Positions 1-7,320 of a stretch of DNA of 64,000 nt are shown here, in pieces. The position numbers and the translations under genes are program-made. A model generated the notes under the pieces. It had not been told where the DNA came from. It saw nothing but the letters and a program-made list of their open reading frames with translations, and searched no databases. How positions within the stretch are numbered: position 1 is the first letter of the stretch; each line of letters begins with the position of its first letter. This stretch comes from Pseudomonas sp. JAI120 (GTDB lineage Bacteria; Pseudomonadota; Gammaproteobacteria; Pseudomonadales; Pseudomonadaceae): NCBI RefSeq assembly GCF_014207255.1, contig NZ_JACHCZ010000002.1, forward strand, positions 496,001 to 560,000, read 5' to 3'.

Positions 1-1
1 A

Positions 2-355
2 ACCCAGCTGGCAAGTATCGCGGCCTGGCAGGACGAGGCCCATGTGCAGGCCAACCGGGACTTGTACCGCGAGAAGTTTGATGCCGTGCTGGCGATCCTC
101 AAGCCGGTGCTGGACGTACAGGCCCCGGACGGCGGGTTCTACCTGTGGCCGAATGTGCAAGGCGATGATGCCGCGTTCTGCCGCGATTTGTTCGTCGAGG
201 AACACGTGACCGTGGTGCCGGGTTCGTACCTGTCCCGGGAAGTGGATGGCGTCAACCCTGGGGCTGGCCGTGTGCGCCTGGCGCTGGTTGCACCGCTTGC
301 CGAGTGCGTGGAAGCGGCTGAGCGAATTCGGGACTTCATTCAGCGTCACCGCTGA
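2..355 (+). CDS. dapC: Succinyldiaminopimelate aminotransferase, C-terminal part (truncated by window edge)
   Basis: The reading frame is already open at base 2 and runs 117 codons to a TGA. The visible part is the small C-terminal domain of a fold-type I PLP aminotransferase, with segments such as GGFYLWPNV, VVPGSYLSRE and GRVRLALV, the last holding the Arg that normally binds the substrate carboxylate. The identification as DapC (N-succinyl-LL-2,6-diaminoketopimelate to the diaminopimelate intermediate) rests on this similarity and on the gene order, since dapD and dapE follow in the same window and direction. The PLP lysine and the N-terminal domain lie outside the window. The start is unseen; the internal ATG at 44 is not a start. 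Confidence 0.85.
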   Translation, partial: TQLASIAAWQDEAHVQANRDLYREKFDAVLAILKPVLDVQAPDGGFYLWPNVQGDDAAFCRDLFVEEHVTVVPGSYLSREVDGVNPGAGRVRLALVAPLAECVEAAERIRDFIQRHR

Positions 356-362
356 TCCCAAG

Positions 363-388
363 GGCCGCTCGCGCGTTCCGGAGCGGCC
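363..388 (+). terminator. GC-rich hairpin after dapC
   Basis: A perfect 8-bp stem (GGCCGCTC / GAGCGGCC) with a 10-base loop starts eight bases after the dapC stop. There is no T-tract, so it may be a weak or Rho-assisted terminator or an mRNA-stabilising hairpin. Confidence 0.35.
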
Positions 389-421
389 AACTCAAAGAAA
401 GATCAAGCAACCCTTTGAATG

Positions 422-450
422 GGAACACGCCCGCGTTTCTCACCCACCAA
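422..450 (+). promoter_or_regulatory. Candidate HrpL-type promoter (one mismatch) upstream of the astacin-like protease
   Basis: GGAACA at 422-427, a 16-base spacer, then CCACCAA at 444-450. The HrpL consensus of Pseudomonas is GGAACC-N15/16-CCACNNA, so one position of the -35 block differs. The element ends 81 bases before the protease ATG, a spacing like that of the exact boxes at 17789-17816 and 34368-34395. Weaker than those because of the mismatch. Confidence 0.45.
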
Positions 451-531
451 AAGTAGTAGCCAACAATGATGCCAATGGCAGCCCATGCCGTTCATGGCGG
501 CCTGGCCTTTTACTTTTGATGGAGAGAAGAC

Positions 532-1299
532 ATGACCGTCTGCAACTTGCCTCCCCCTACTTCCTCATACAACACAGCCGCCTTTACGACGCCCGAATCA
601 AATCCCACCCGGCATAAACGTGGCATCGCCACCCCCGACAAACTCTGGCCACAGCATTCAGTCCTGAAGATAGCTTTGCTGGATATGACGGACGCGCAGA
701 AGACGCTGGTAAAAGCCAATATAAGAAAATGGACGCCTCACACCAACCTGCACTTCAAGTTCGTCGATACAGCGCATGGCGATATCAGAATTACCGCAAA
801 TAACACGAGCACTGCAGGCTGGTCGTACATTGGAACGGACGCAAAAAATATCTCCCCCTCTGAACCGACGATGAGCATTGGCTTCGGCAGTTCGCCGGAA
901 CGTATTGAGGCGCAGGTGCTACATGAGTTTGGTCATGCGCTGGGTTTAAGGCATGAACACCAGCATCCGGATCGGACATTGGTATTTGATGAGGATGAAG
1001 TTTACAAAGATTACGAATCCCGAAATAAAACAAGAGGTGACGCTTACCACGACGTCCTCAAGAAATCACACCGCAGCACCGTGAAAACTTCACCTTACGA
1101 TGAACAATCAATCATGCATTACAGTTTTTCCAAGCCCCGATTGAAAAGTCCAAACGAAATCCCTAAACCGTTGCAACTGTCGGACGGCGATAAGGGTTTT
1201 ATTCAATCGTTTTATCCGCAGGACAGCACGCCTGCGGGGCAACTGATTTATACGTTGATGAAGGTGTTAATCAAAACTGATCGCCCTCCAACTGTGTAA
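532..1299 (+). CDS. Astacin-like M12 zinc metallopeptidase, candidate type III effector
   Basis: A 255-residue protein. The astacin zinc signature HEFGHALGLRHE spans residues 131-142 (zinc ligands His131, His135, His141; catalytic Glu132), and the Met-turn SIMHY lies at 193-197 with Met195 and the family Tyr197. There is no signal peptide or membrane segment, and no long propeptide. The N-terminus (MTVCNLPPPTSS) is rich in Ser, Thr and Pro, has Val at position 3 and no acidic residue until Glu22, as is common for type III secreted effectors. The ATG is preceded by GGAGAGAAG. The gene is visibly more AT-rich than its dapC and antiporter neighbours and looks inserted between core genes, which suggests acquisition. 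Peptidase activity is well supported; secretion is inference from the promoter-like element upstream and the N-terminus. Confidence 0.85.
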   Translation: MTVCNLPPPTSSYNTAAFTTPESNPTRHKRGIATPDKLWPQHSVLKIALLDMTDAQKTLVKANIRKWTPHTNLHFKFVDTAHGDIRITANNTSTAGWSYIGTDAKNISPSEPTMSIGFGSSPERIEAQVLHEFGHALGLRHEHQHPDRTLVFDEDEVYKDYESRNKTRGDAYHDVLKKSHRSTVKTSPYDEQSIMHYSFSKPRLKSPNEIPKPLQLSDGDKGFIQSFYPQDSTPAGQLIYTLMKVLIKTDRPPTV

Positions 1300-1307
1300 T
1301 ACCTCCT

Positions 1308-2951
1308 CTACTTCACGGGCCCCAAGTTCGCCTCACTCATATCCAGCTCTGCCAGCACCTCTCGCAACACGTCATCACCAATCTGGTGATGACGGCTCAA
1401 GCTGTAGAGCTCCAACCGCTGCGCGCGCAGCGCCTTGAGACGCAACTTTCGCTCCAGTTGGTCCATCTGCTGTGCCAATGCCTGGGCTTCGGCCGAGTCA
1501 TTGAACACTTCCAACTGATGGCGATATTCCGACATCAGGCGTGCCTTGAGTTCAGTGGCCAACGCGGCCTGGGCGGCGTCCTGGGTTGCGATGTCAACGG
1601 GCTCCTCTGCCTCCAAGGCATGGATCGCCGCCACGGCGGTTTTTTTCCAGGCCTCGCGCACTTCGTTATGGCGCTTTTCATCCGGACTCTTTTCAACGCC
1701 GCGCAAGAGCAGCGGCAGGGCGATGCATGCGGCGATCAGTGACAGCAGGATCACACCGGCCGCGATAAAGATCAGCAGGTCTCGCTCGGGGAAACTCTGG
1801 CCCGGCACCAGCAACAATGGCACCGACATTACACCGGCCAGGGTCACCGCACCGCGCACTCCGCCCACGGTCAACAGCCAACAGGAACGCGCGGTCGGCA
1901 CCAGGGTCAACTCACTTTTCCCACGTAGCCGCCGGAGTAAACCCGACAGGCGCCAGATGCTCTGTACCCAGATAAAGCGCAACACCACCAGCACCAGAAA
2001 GATCGCAATCACATCCAGGCAGCGATACAACAAGGCGGGCCACAGCGTCGGCTCATGACTGACCACGGCCTTGATGATGTCCGGCAGTTGCAGGCCCAGC
2101 AGCAGGAAGATCAGGCCATTGAAAGCAAACTCCAGCAATGACCAGACACTGCGATTGAGCAAACGCGTGCTGGTCTGGCGAGGCAACAGGTCGAGCCAGC
2201 TTTGCATCATGCCCGCCGCGACCGCCGACAAGATGCCCGAGGCGCCGAGGCGTTCGGCCAGCACGTAGGCCGCAAACGGCAGCAGCAACATGAACACCAC
2301 GTGCGTTGCCGGGTCATCCCAACCTCGAGCAATCATCCAGGCACGCAGGCGGCCGACCAGCCAGCTCAGCGCCACCCCGACCGCCAGGCCGCCCACGGCC
2401 ACCAAAACAAAGGTCAGGCTGGCATCGGCCAGAGAGAACACGCCGGTCAATGCTGCGGCCAAGGCGAACTTGAAGGTCACCAGGCCCGAGGCATCATTCA
2501 TCAACGCTTCGCCCTGGAGCATATGCATCAGCGGTGTCGGCAAGCGGTTCTGGGCAATCGCCGACACGGCCACGGCATCTGTCGGCGACAACACGGCAGC
2601 GAGGGCGAAGGCCACCGGCAGCGGGATCGTCGGCAATAGCCAATGAATGAAGTAGCCAGCACCGACCACGGTGAAAAGCACCAGGCCGACGGCCAGCGTC
2701 AGGATCGGCCCACGCAGGCGCCACAATTCGCGCTTGGGCATGCGCCAGCCATCGGAGAACAGCAGCGGTGGCAGGAATAGAAACAGGAACAGCTCCGGGT
2801 CCAGCGCCACATGCAGCCCCAGTGTGGGCCAGGCCAGCAAGGCGCCAGCGGCAATCTGCACCAGGGGTAACGGCAGGGGGATGACACGCCCGACCAGACG
2901 CGAAACGCTGACCAGCATCAGCAGGATAAGAACGGTGTAGGCGGTTTGCAT
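1308..2951 (-). CDS. CPA1-family Na+/H+ antiporter
   Basis: About 547 residues: a polytopic N-terminal domain of roughly 12 hydrophobic helices followed by a hydrophilic, helical C-terminal tail of about 140 residues. Motifs typical of the NhaP/NHE-like CPA1 family are visible: FLPPLLFSDGW, SPTDAVAVSAIAQ and EALMNDASGLV, the last carrying the Asn-Asp pair of the ion site. It should exchange monovalent cations for protons across the inner membrane. I chose the ATG at 2951, which starts directly at the first transmembrane helix (MQTAYTVLILL); a TTG at 2999 would add 16 residues with no clear purpose. It converges on the astacin-like gene with only 8 bases between the stops. The transported ion cannot be told from sequence. 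Confidence 0.85.
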   Translation of the reverse strand: MQTAYTVLILLMLVSVSRLVGRVIPLPLPLVQIAAGALLAWPTLGLHVALDPELFLFLFLPPLLFSDGWRMPKRELWRLRGPILTLAVGLVLFTVVGAGYFIHWLLPTIPLPVAFALAAVLSPTDAVAVSAIAQNRLPTPLMHMLQGEALMNDASGLVTFKFALAAALTGVFSLADASLTFVLVAVGGLAVGVALSWLVGRLRAWMIARGWDDPATHVVFMLLLPFAAYVLAERLGASGILSAVAAGMMQSWLDLLPRQTSTRLLNRSVWSLLEFAFNGLIFLLLGLQLPDIIKAVVSHEPTLWPALLYRCLDVIAIFLVLVVLRFIWVQSIWRLSGLLRRLRGKSELTLVPTARSCWLLTVGGVRGAVTLAGVMSVPLLLVPGQSFPERDLLIFIAAGVILLSLIAACIALPLLLRGVEKSPDEKRHNEVREAWKKTAVAAIHALEAEEPVDIATQDAAQAALATELKARLMSEYRHQLEVFNDSAEAQALAQQMDQLERKLRLKALRAQRLELYSLSRHHQIGDDVLREVLAELDMSEANLGPVK

Positions 2952-3162
2952 AACGCGGTTTCCCGGACAATCGACTTGCAACGACACATCAGGCAACAAC
3001 CAGCCGTTGAAGTGCCATATTACCCGGCTATGTTAAGCGCTGGCTTTTGCACAAAGGTCGCACGATGCTGACGAGCGGCACCCAAACCCGCTGGTCGTGG
3101 CATAATCCGTGATCTTTCATTTTCATTGGCACTGACATCAGTAAAGCAGGGGGGGCAATTCC

Positions 3163-3525
3163 TTGACCGCTTCAAGCAAAACGTTGCACCTTTTCGGCAT
3201 CAAAGCCTGCGACACCATGAAAAAGGCGCGCACCTGGCTCGATGAGCACGCGGTGAGCTATGAGTTCCACGACTACAAAACGGCCGGTATCGACCGTGAA
3301 CACTTGACCCAATGGTGCAACGAGCACGGTTGGCAGGTGGTTTTGAACCGTGCGGGCACCACCTTTCGCAAACTCGAAGACGAACGCAAAGCCGATCTCG
3401 ATCAGTCGAAAGCCATTGAATTGATGCTCGCACAACCTTCGATGATCAAGCGTCCGGTGCTTGATCTCGGTGACAGAACCCTGATTGGCTTCAAGCCAGA
3501 TAGTTATTCGGCGGCCCTCAAGTAG
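3163..3525 (+). CDS. ArsC/YffB-family thioredoxin-fold protein
   Basis: A 120-residue ArsC-family protein. Near the N-terminus, GIKACDTMKKA holds the single conserved Cys in the loop after strand 1, as in arsenate reductases and YffB. The C-terminal segment SMIKRPVLD and the RTLIGF piece are the family substrate-loop region. It uses a TTG start at 3163 preceded by a G-rich ribosome site (AGGGGGGG). It lies 32 bases before dapD in the same direction and is probably co-transcribed. Members in this genomic position are generally of unknown physiological role; arsenate reduction should not be assumed. Confidence 0.8.
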   Translation: MTASSKTLHLFGIKACDTMKKARTWLDEHAVSYEFHDYKTAGIDREHLTQWCNEHGWQVVLNRAGTTFRKLEDERKADLDQSKAIELMLAQPSMIKRPVLDLGDRTLIGFKPDSYSAALK

Positions 3526-3557
3526 GCCAGCCCTTCCATTTTTGTAGAGGTAACAGC

Positions 3558-4592
3558 ATGTCCAATTCCCTGTTCAGCCTGGGCTTCGGCGTCGGCACTC
3601 AGAACCGCCAAGGTGCTTGGCTGGAAGTGTTTTACGCACAACCCTTGCTCAACCCATCGGCTGAAATCGTTGCCGCCATCGCGCCGATCCTCGGCTACAG
3701 CGAAGGCAACCAGGCGATCACCTTCACCGTCGCCCAGGCCCTGCAACTGGCTGACGCGCTCAAGGGCGTCGACGCCACCCAAGCCGCTCTGCTGAGCCGT
3801 CTGGCTGAAAGCCACACGCCGCTGGTTGCGACCTTGCTGGCCGAAGACGCCGCACTGACGTCCACCCCAGAGGCCTACCTCAAGCTGCACCTGCTGTCCC
3901 ATCGCCTGGTCAAGCCACACAGCCTGAGCCTCGCCGGTGTGTTCCCGCAGTTGCCGAACGTGGCCTGGACCAGCCAGGGCGCAATCGACATCAATGAGCT
4001 GGCCGAACGCCAACTGGAAGCACGCCTGCGTGGCGAGTTGCTGGAAGTGTTCTCGGTGGACAAGTTCCCGAAAATGACCGACTACGTGGTACCGAGCGGC
4101 GTGCGTATCGCTGATGCCGCGCGTATCCGCCTGGGTGCCTATGTGGGCGAAGGCACCACCGTGATGCACGAAGGTTTCGTCAACTTCAACGCCGGCACCG
4201 AAGGCCCGGGCATGATCGAAGGCCGTGTATCGGCTGGCGTGTTCGTCGGCAAGGGTTCGGACCTGGGCGGCGGTTGCTCGACCATGGGCACCCTGTCGGG
4301 CGGCGGCAACATCGTGATCAAGGTCGGAGAAGGCTGCCTGATCGGCGCCAATGCCGGTATCGGTATCCCGTTGGGCGACCGCAACACCGTGGAGTCGGGC
4401 CTGTACGTGACCGCCGGCACCAAGGTTGCATTGCTGGACGAGTCGAACCAACTGGTCAAGGTGGTCAAGGCGCGCGAGCTGGCCGGCCAACCGGACCTGC
4501 TGTTCCGCCGCAACTCCGAGACCGGTGCCGTGGAGTGCAAAACCCACAAATCGGCCATCGAACTGAACGAAGCGCTGCACGCTCACAACTAA
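3558..4592 (+). CDS. dapD: Tetrahydrodipicolinate N-succinyltransferase
   Basis: 344 residues, the long form of DapD found in Pseudomonas. It transfers succinyl from succinyl-CoA to tetrahydrodipicolinate in the succinylase branch of lysine and diaminopimelate synthesis. The central part (about residues 170-290) shows hexapeptide-repeat character of a left-handed beta-helix, for example GAYVGEGT, GGGCSTMGTLSGGG and IGANAGIGIPLGDRN. The N-terminal 150 residues are the helical/alpha-beta cap. The ATG follows GAGGTAACAGC. A strong hairpin follows the stop. dapC and dapE in the window carry out the next steps. Confidence 0.97.
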   Translation: MSNSLFSLGFGVGTQNRQGAWLEVFYAQPLLNPSAEIVAAIAPILGYSEGNQAITFTVAQALQLADALKGVDATQAALLSRLAESHTPLVATLLAEDAALTSTPEAYLKLHLLSHRLVKPHSLSLAGVFPQLPNVAWTSQGAIDINELAERQLEARLRGELLEVFSVDKFPKMTDYVVPSGVRIADAARIRLGAYVGEGTTVMHEGFVNFNAGTEGPGMIEGRVSAGVFVGKGSDLGGGCSTMGTLSGGGNIVIKVGEGCLIGANAGIGIPLGDRNTVESGLYVTAGTKVALLDESNQLVKVVKARELAGQPDLLFRRNSETGAVECKTHKSAIELNEALHAHN

Positions 4593-4611
4593 GCAGCCAC
4601 TCGATGCCACT

Positions 4612-4637
4612 AGCGGGCCCCGACCCTGGGGCCCGCT
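4612..4637 (+). terminator. Hairpin between dapD and csdA
   Basis: A perfect 10-bp stem, AGCGGGCCCC / GGGGCCCGCT, with a 6-base loop, 20 bases after the dapD stop and just before csdA. Only a short TTA follows, so termination may be partial. Confidence 0.55.
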
Positions 4638-4656
4638 TATACGAGTCTTGAACACC

Positions 4657-5862
4657 ATGCTAGTGCCCTCCCCCTGGCGCGCCGACTTTCCGGCCATCGC
4701 CACCCTGCAACGGCAAGACCAGACCTACCTGGACAACGCCGCCACCACGCAAAAACCCCAAGCCTTGCTGGATGCCATCAGCCATTACTACGCCAATGGC
4801 GCCGCCAATGTGCACCGTGCCCAGCATTTGCCGGGAGCCCATGCGACCCAGGCTTTCGAGGACAGTCGCAGCAAGGTTGCGCAGTGGTTGAATGCAGGTG
4901 ACAGCGGGCAAATCGTGTTTACCCACGGCGCGACGTCAGCGCTGAACCTCTTGGCTTATGGCCTTGAGCACTTATTCAATGCGGGCGATGAGCTTGTCAT
5001 CAGCGCCCTGGAACACCACGCCAACCTATTGCCGTGGCAGCAACTGGCCAAGCGTCGCGCGCTCACACTGGTGCTATTGCCGCTCGACGATGACGGCGTG
5101 ATCGACCTGCAAGCCGCCGCCGAGTTGATCGGCCCGCGTACGCGCCTGCTGGCGGTGAGCCAACTGTCCAACGTCCTCGGCACCTGGCAGCCGCTGCAAG
5201 CCTTGCTGGCGTTGGCCCAGACCCACGGCGCCCTGACAGTGGTCGATGGCGCCCAAGGCATCGTCCACGGCCGTCACGACGTGCAGGCCCTGGGCTGCGA
5301 CTTCTATGTGTTTTCCAGCCACAAGCTGTACGGCCCCGACGGCGTCGGCGTGCTGTATGGCCGCAACGAGGCCCTGCATCACCTGCGCCATTGGCAATTC
5401 GGTGGCGAGATGGTGCAACAGGCCGACTACCACAGCGCCAGCTTCCGCCCGGCACCGCTGGGGTTCGAGGCCGGCACCCCACCGATTGCCAGCGTGATCG
5501 GCCTGGGCGCGACGCTGGACTACCTGAGTTCGCTGGACCCAAAGGCGATTCTCACCCATGAAGCGGCCCTGCATGACTACCTGTTGCGCGGGCTGCAAGC
5601 GCGCAAGGGTGTCCGTGTGCTGGGTTCGCCGCAGGCGGCGCTGGTCAGCTTTGTGGTCGAGGGCGTGCACAACGCCGACCTTGCGCACCTGCTGACCGAG
5701 CAAGGCATTGCCGTACGTGCCGGGCATCATTGCGCGATGCCGCTGCTCAAGGCGATGCACTTGTCGGGTGCGATCCGCGTATCCCTGGCGCTGTATAACG
5801 ACTCCGATGATCTGGAGCGCTTCTTCGAAGCGCTGGACCAGGCGCTGGATATGCTGCGATGA
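4657..5862 (+). CDS. csdA: Cysteine desulfurase, CsdA/SufS class
   Basis: 401 residues from the ATG at 4657; a TTG three codons upstream is the alternative. A PLP enzyme of the class II cysteine desulfurases, which takes sulfur from cysteine as a persulfide. Visible landmarks: YLDNAATTQKP at the N-terminus, FSSHKLYGPDG with the PLP Lys, and VRAGHHCAMP with the persulfide-forming Cys near residue 355-360. The SufE-family partner csdE overlaps its stop by four bases, so the two are translationally coupled, and tcdA (csdL) lies next to them as in E. coli. This trio supplies sulfur outside the main Isc pathway. Confidence 0.93.
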   Translation: MLVPSPWRADFPAIATLQRQDQTYLDNAATTQKPQALLDAISHYYANGAANVHRAQHLPGAHATQAFEDSRSKVAQWLNAGDSGQIVFTHGATSALNLLAYGLEHLFNAGDELVISALEHHANLLPWQQLAKRRALTLVLLPLDDDGVIDLQAAAELIGPRTRLLAVSQLSNVLGTWQPLQALLALAQTHGALTVVDGAQGIVHGRHDVQALGCDFYVFSSHKLYGPDGVGVLYGRNEALHHLRHWQFGGEMVQQADYHSASFRPAPLGFEAGTPPIASVIGLGATLDYLSSLDPKAILTHEAALHDYLLRGLQARKGVRVLGSPQAALVSFVVEGVHNADLAHLLTEQGIAVRAGHHCAMPLLKAMHLSGAIRVSLALYNDSDDLERFFEALDQALDMLR

Positions 5863-6272
5863 GCCTGCCGGTGGATGCAGTTGCCGCGCTGGAGGCCTTT
5901 CAGTCGGTGGGCAGCTGGGAGCAACGCGCGCGAATGCTGATGCAGTGGGGTGAACGTCTGCCCGTATTGGCGGATGAGGAGAAGGTCGATGCCAACCTGG
6001 TGCAGGGCTGTGAGAGCCTGGTGTGGTTGGTGGGGCGCTTCGAGCACGGTCATTGGCAATTCGCCGCGAGCAGCGATGCGCGGATGATTCGTGGCTTGGT
6101 GGCATTGCTGCTGGCGCGGGTCAATGGGTTGTCGGCGGACGAGTTGCAGGCGGTCGACTTGCCTGACTGGTTCAATCAACTCGGGCTTTCCCGCCAACTG
6201 TCGCCATCGCGCAGCAATGGCTTGAATGCAGTCCTGCAGCGCATGCGAACGCTAAGCCATACACAGGACTAA
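5859..6272 (+). CDS. csdE: SufE-family sulfur acceptor
   Basis: 137 residues. It accepts the persulfide from CsdA and stimulates it. The single acceptor Cys lies in VQGCESLVWL at about residue 51, in the expected SufE loop, and the segment RGLVALLLARVNG is the family helix. The start ATG overlaps the csdA stop (ATGA), indicating co-expression and a matched stoichiometry. Length is typical of the family. Confidence 0.92.
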   Translation: MSLPVDAVAALEAFQSVGSWEQRARMLMQWGERLPVLADEEKVDANLVQGCESLVWLVGRFEHGHWQFAASSDARMIRGLVALLLARVNGLSADELQAVDLPDWFNQLGLSRQLSPSRSNGLNAVLQRMRTLSHTQD

Positions 6273-6293
6273 AGGTGGGCGGGGCGGTGCGAT

Positions 6294-7103
6294 TCAGGCG
6301 GGTTTGACCCGCTCGGAAGGCCTGCGCACCCCGGCCACAATCTTATCCACCGCCTTGGTCGCCGCGACCATGCCGAAGGTCGCCGTCACCATCATCACCG
6401 CGCCAAACCCACCGGCGCAGTCGAGCTTCACCCCATCACCGACAAAACTCTTCTGCAAACAGATGCTGCCATCCGGCTTGGGATAACGCAGTTGCTCGGT
6501 GGAAAACACACACGGCACGCTGTAATGACGGGTCACGGTGCGGGAAAAGCCGTAGTCACGGCGTAAGGTGGAGCGCACTTTCGACGCCAACGGGTCATTG
6601 AAGGTGCGGTTCAGGTCGCACACCTGGATCAGCGTCGGGTCGATCTGCCCGCCGGCGCCGCCGGTGGTGATGATCTGGATCTTGCGGCGCTTGCACCAGG
6701 CGATCAGCGCGGCCTTGGCGTTGACGGCATCGATGCAGTCGATCACGCAATCGATGTTGGGCGTGATGTATTCGGCCATGGTCTCGCGGGTCACGAAATC
6801 TGCCACCGCATGCACCGTGCAGTCCGGATTGATGCCGCGCAAACGCTCGGCCATCACCTCGACCTTGGGCTTGCCCACGGTGCTGTCCAGGGCGTGCAGC
6901 TGGCGGTTGCTGTTGCTGACGCAGACGTCGTCCAGGTCGAACAGCGAAATCTCGCCCACCCCGCAGCGGGCCATGGCTTCCGCCGCCCACGAGCCCACGC
7001 CGCCGACACCGACGATCGCCACATGGGCCGCTTTCAAGCGTTCCAGGCCTTCAATGCCATACAAACGGGCGACGCCTGCAAACCGCGGATCTTCTGTGCT
7101 CAT
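6294..7103 (-). CDS. tcdA: tRNA threonylcarbamoyladenosine dehydratase
   Basis: 269 residues, an E1-like/ThiF-fold ATPase (CsdL/TcdA) that cyclises t6A37 to ct6A in tRNA. GVGGVGSWAAEAMAR near residues 33-47 is the nucleotide loop, and DLDDVCVSNSNRQ is the adenylation Asp-Arg region. The later IDAVNAKAALI and TTGGAGGQIDP segments fit the family. A C-terminal hydrophobic patch precedes the stop. I prefer the ATG at 7103, with GGGGTA eight bases upstream, over the ATG at 7109. It converges on csdA-csdE, the sulfur-transfer pair it is linked to in E. coli. Confidence 0.93.
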   Translation of the reverse strand: MSTEDPRFAGVARLYGIEGLERLKAAHVAIVGVGGVGSWAAEAMARCGVGEISLFDLDDVCVSNSNRQLHALDSTVGKPKVEVMAERLRGINPDCTVHAVADFVTRETMAEYITPNIDCVIDCIDAVNAKAALIAWCKRRKIQIITTGGAGGQIDPTLIQVCDLNRTFNDPLASKVRSTLRRDYGFSRTVTRHYSVPCVFSTEQLRYPKPDGSICLQKSFVGDGVKLDCAGGFGAVMMVTATFGMVAATKAVDKIVAGVRRPSERVKPA

Positions 7104-7320
7104 GACCATTACCCCAAAAACCGGCGCGCATTATGGACTACGTAGCGACAAGTTCGAAGCCACAAGCTACAAGTAAAGAACTTAGAGGGTGTTTCGCTGA
7201 CTAACGTCCGGCTTTTCTCTGTCTGCTATACGCTCAGGGAGCGGCCGGTGTAGGATGCGCGCCGTTCGGCGCAGGCCGACACCTCTTTTCGTTCCGCACC
7301 CTTTGGAACCCGAAATAGCC

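Noticed and set aside
1308..2999. TTG at 2999 as the antiporter start
   Set aside because: The ATG at 2951 begins exactly at the first membrane helix; the 16 extra residues include a Cys and charged residues that do not resemble a signal.
3504..4703. A 399-codon minus-strand frame opposite dapD
   Set aside because: Shadow of dapD codon bias; it contains no recognisable domain.
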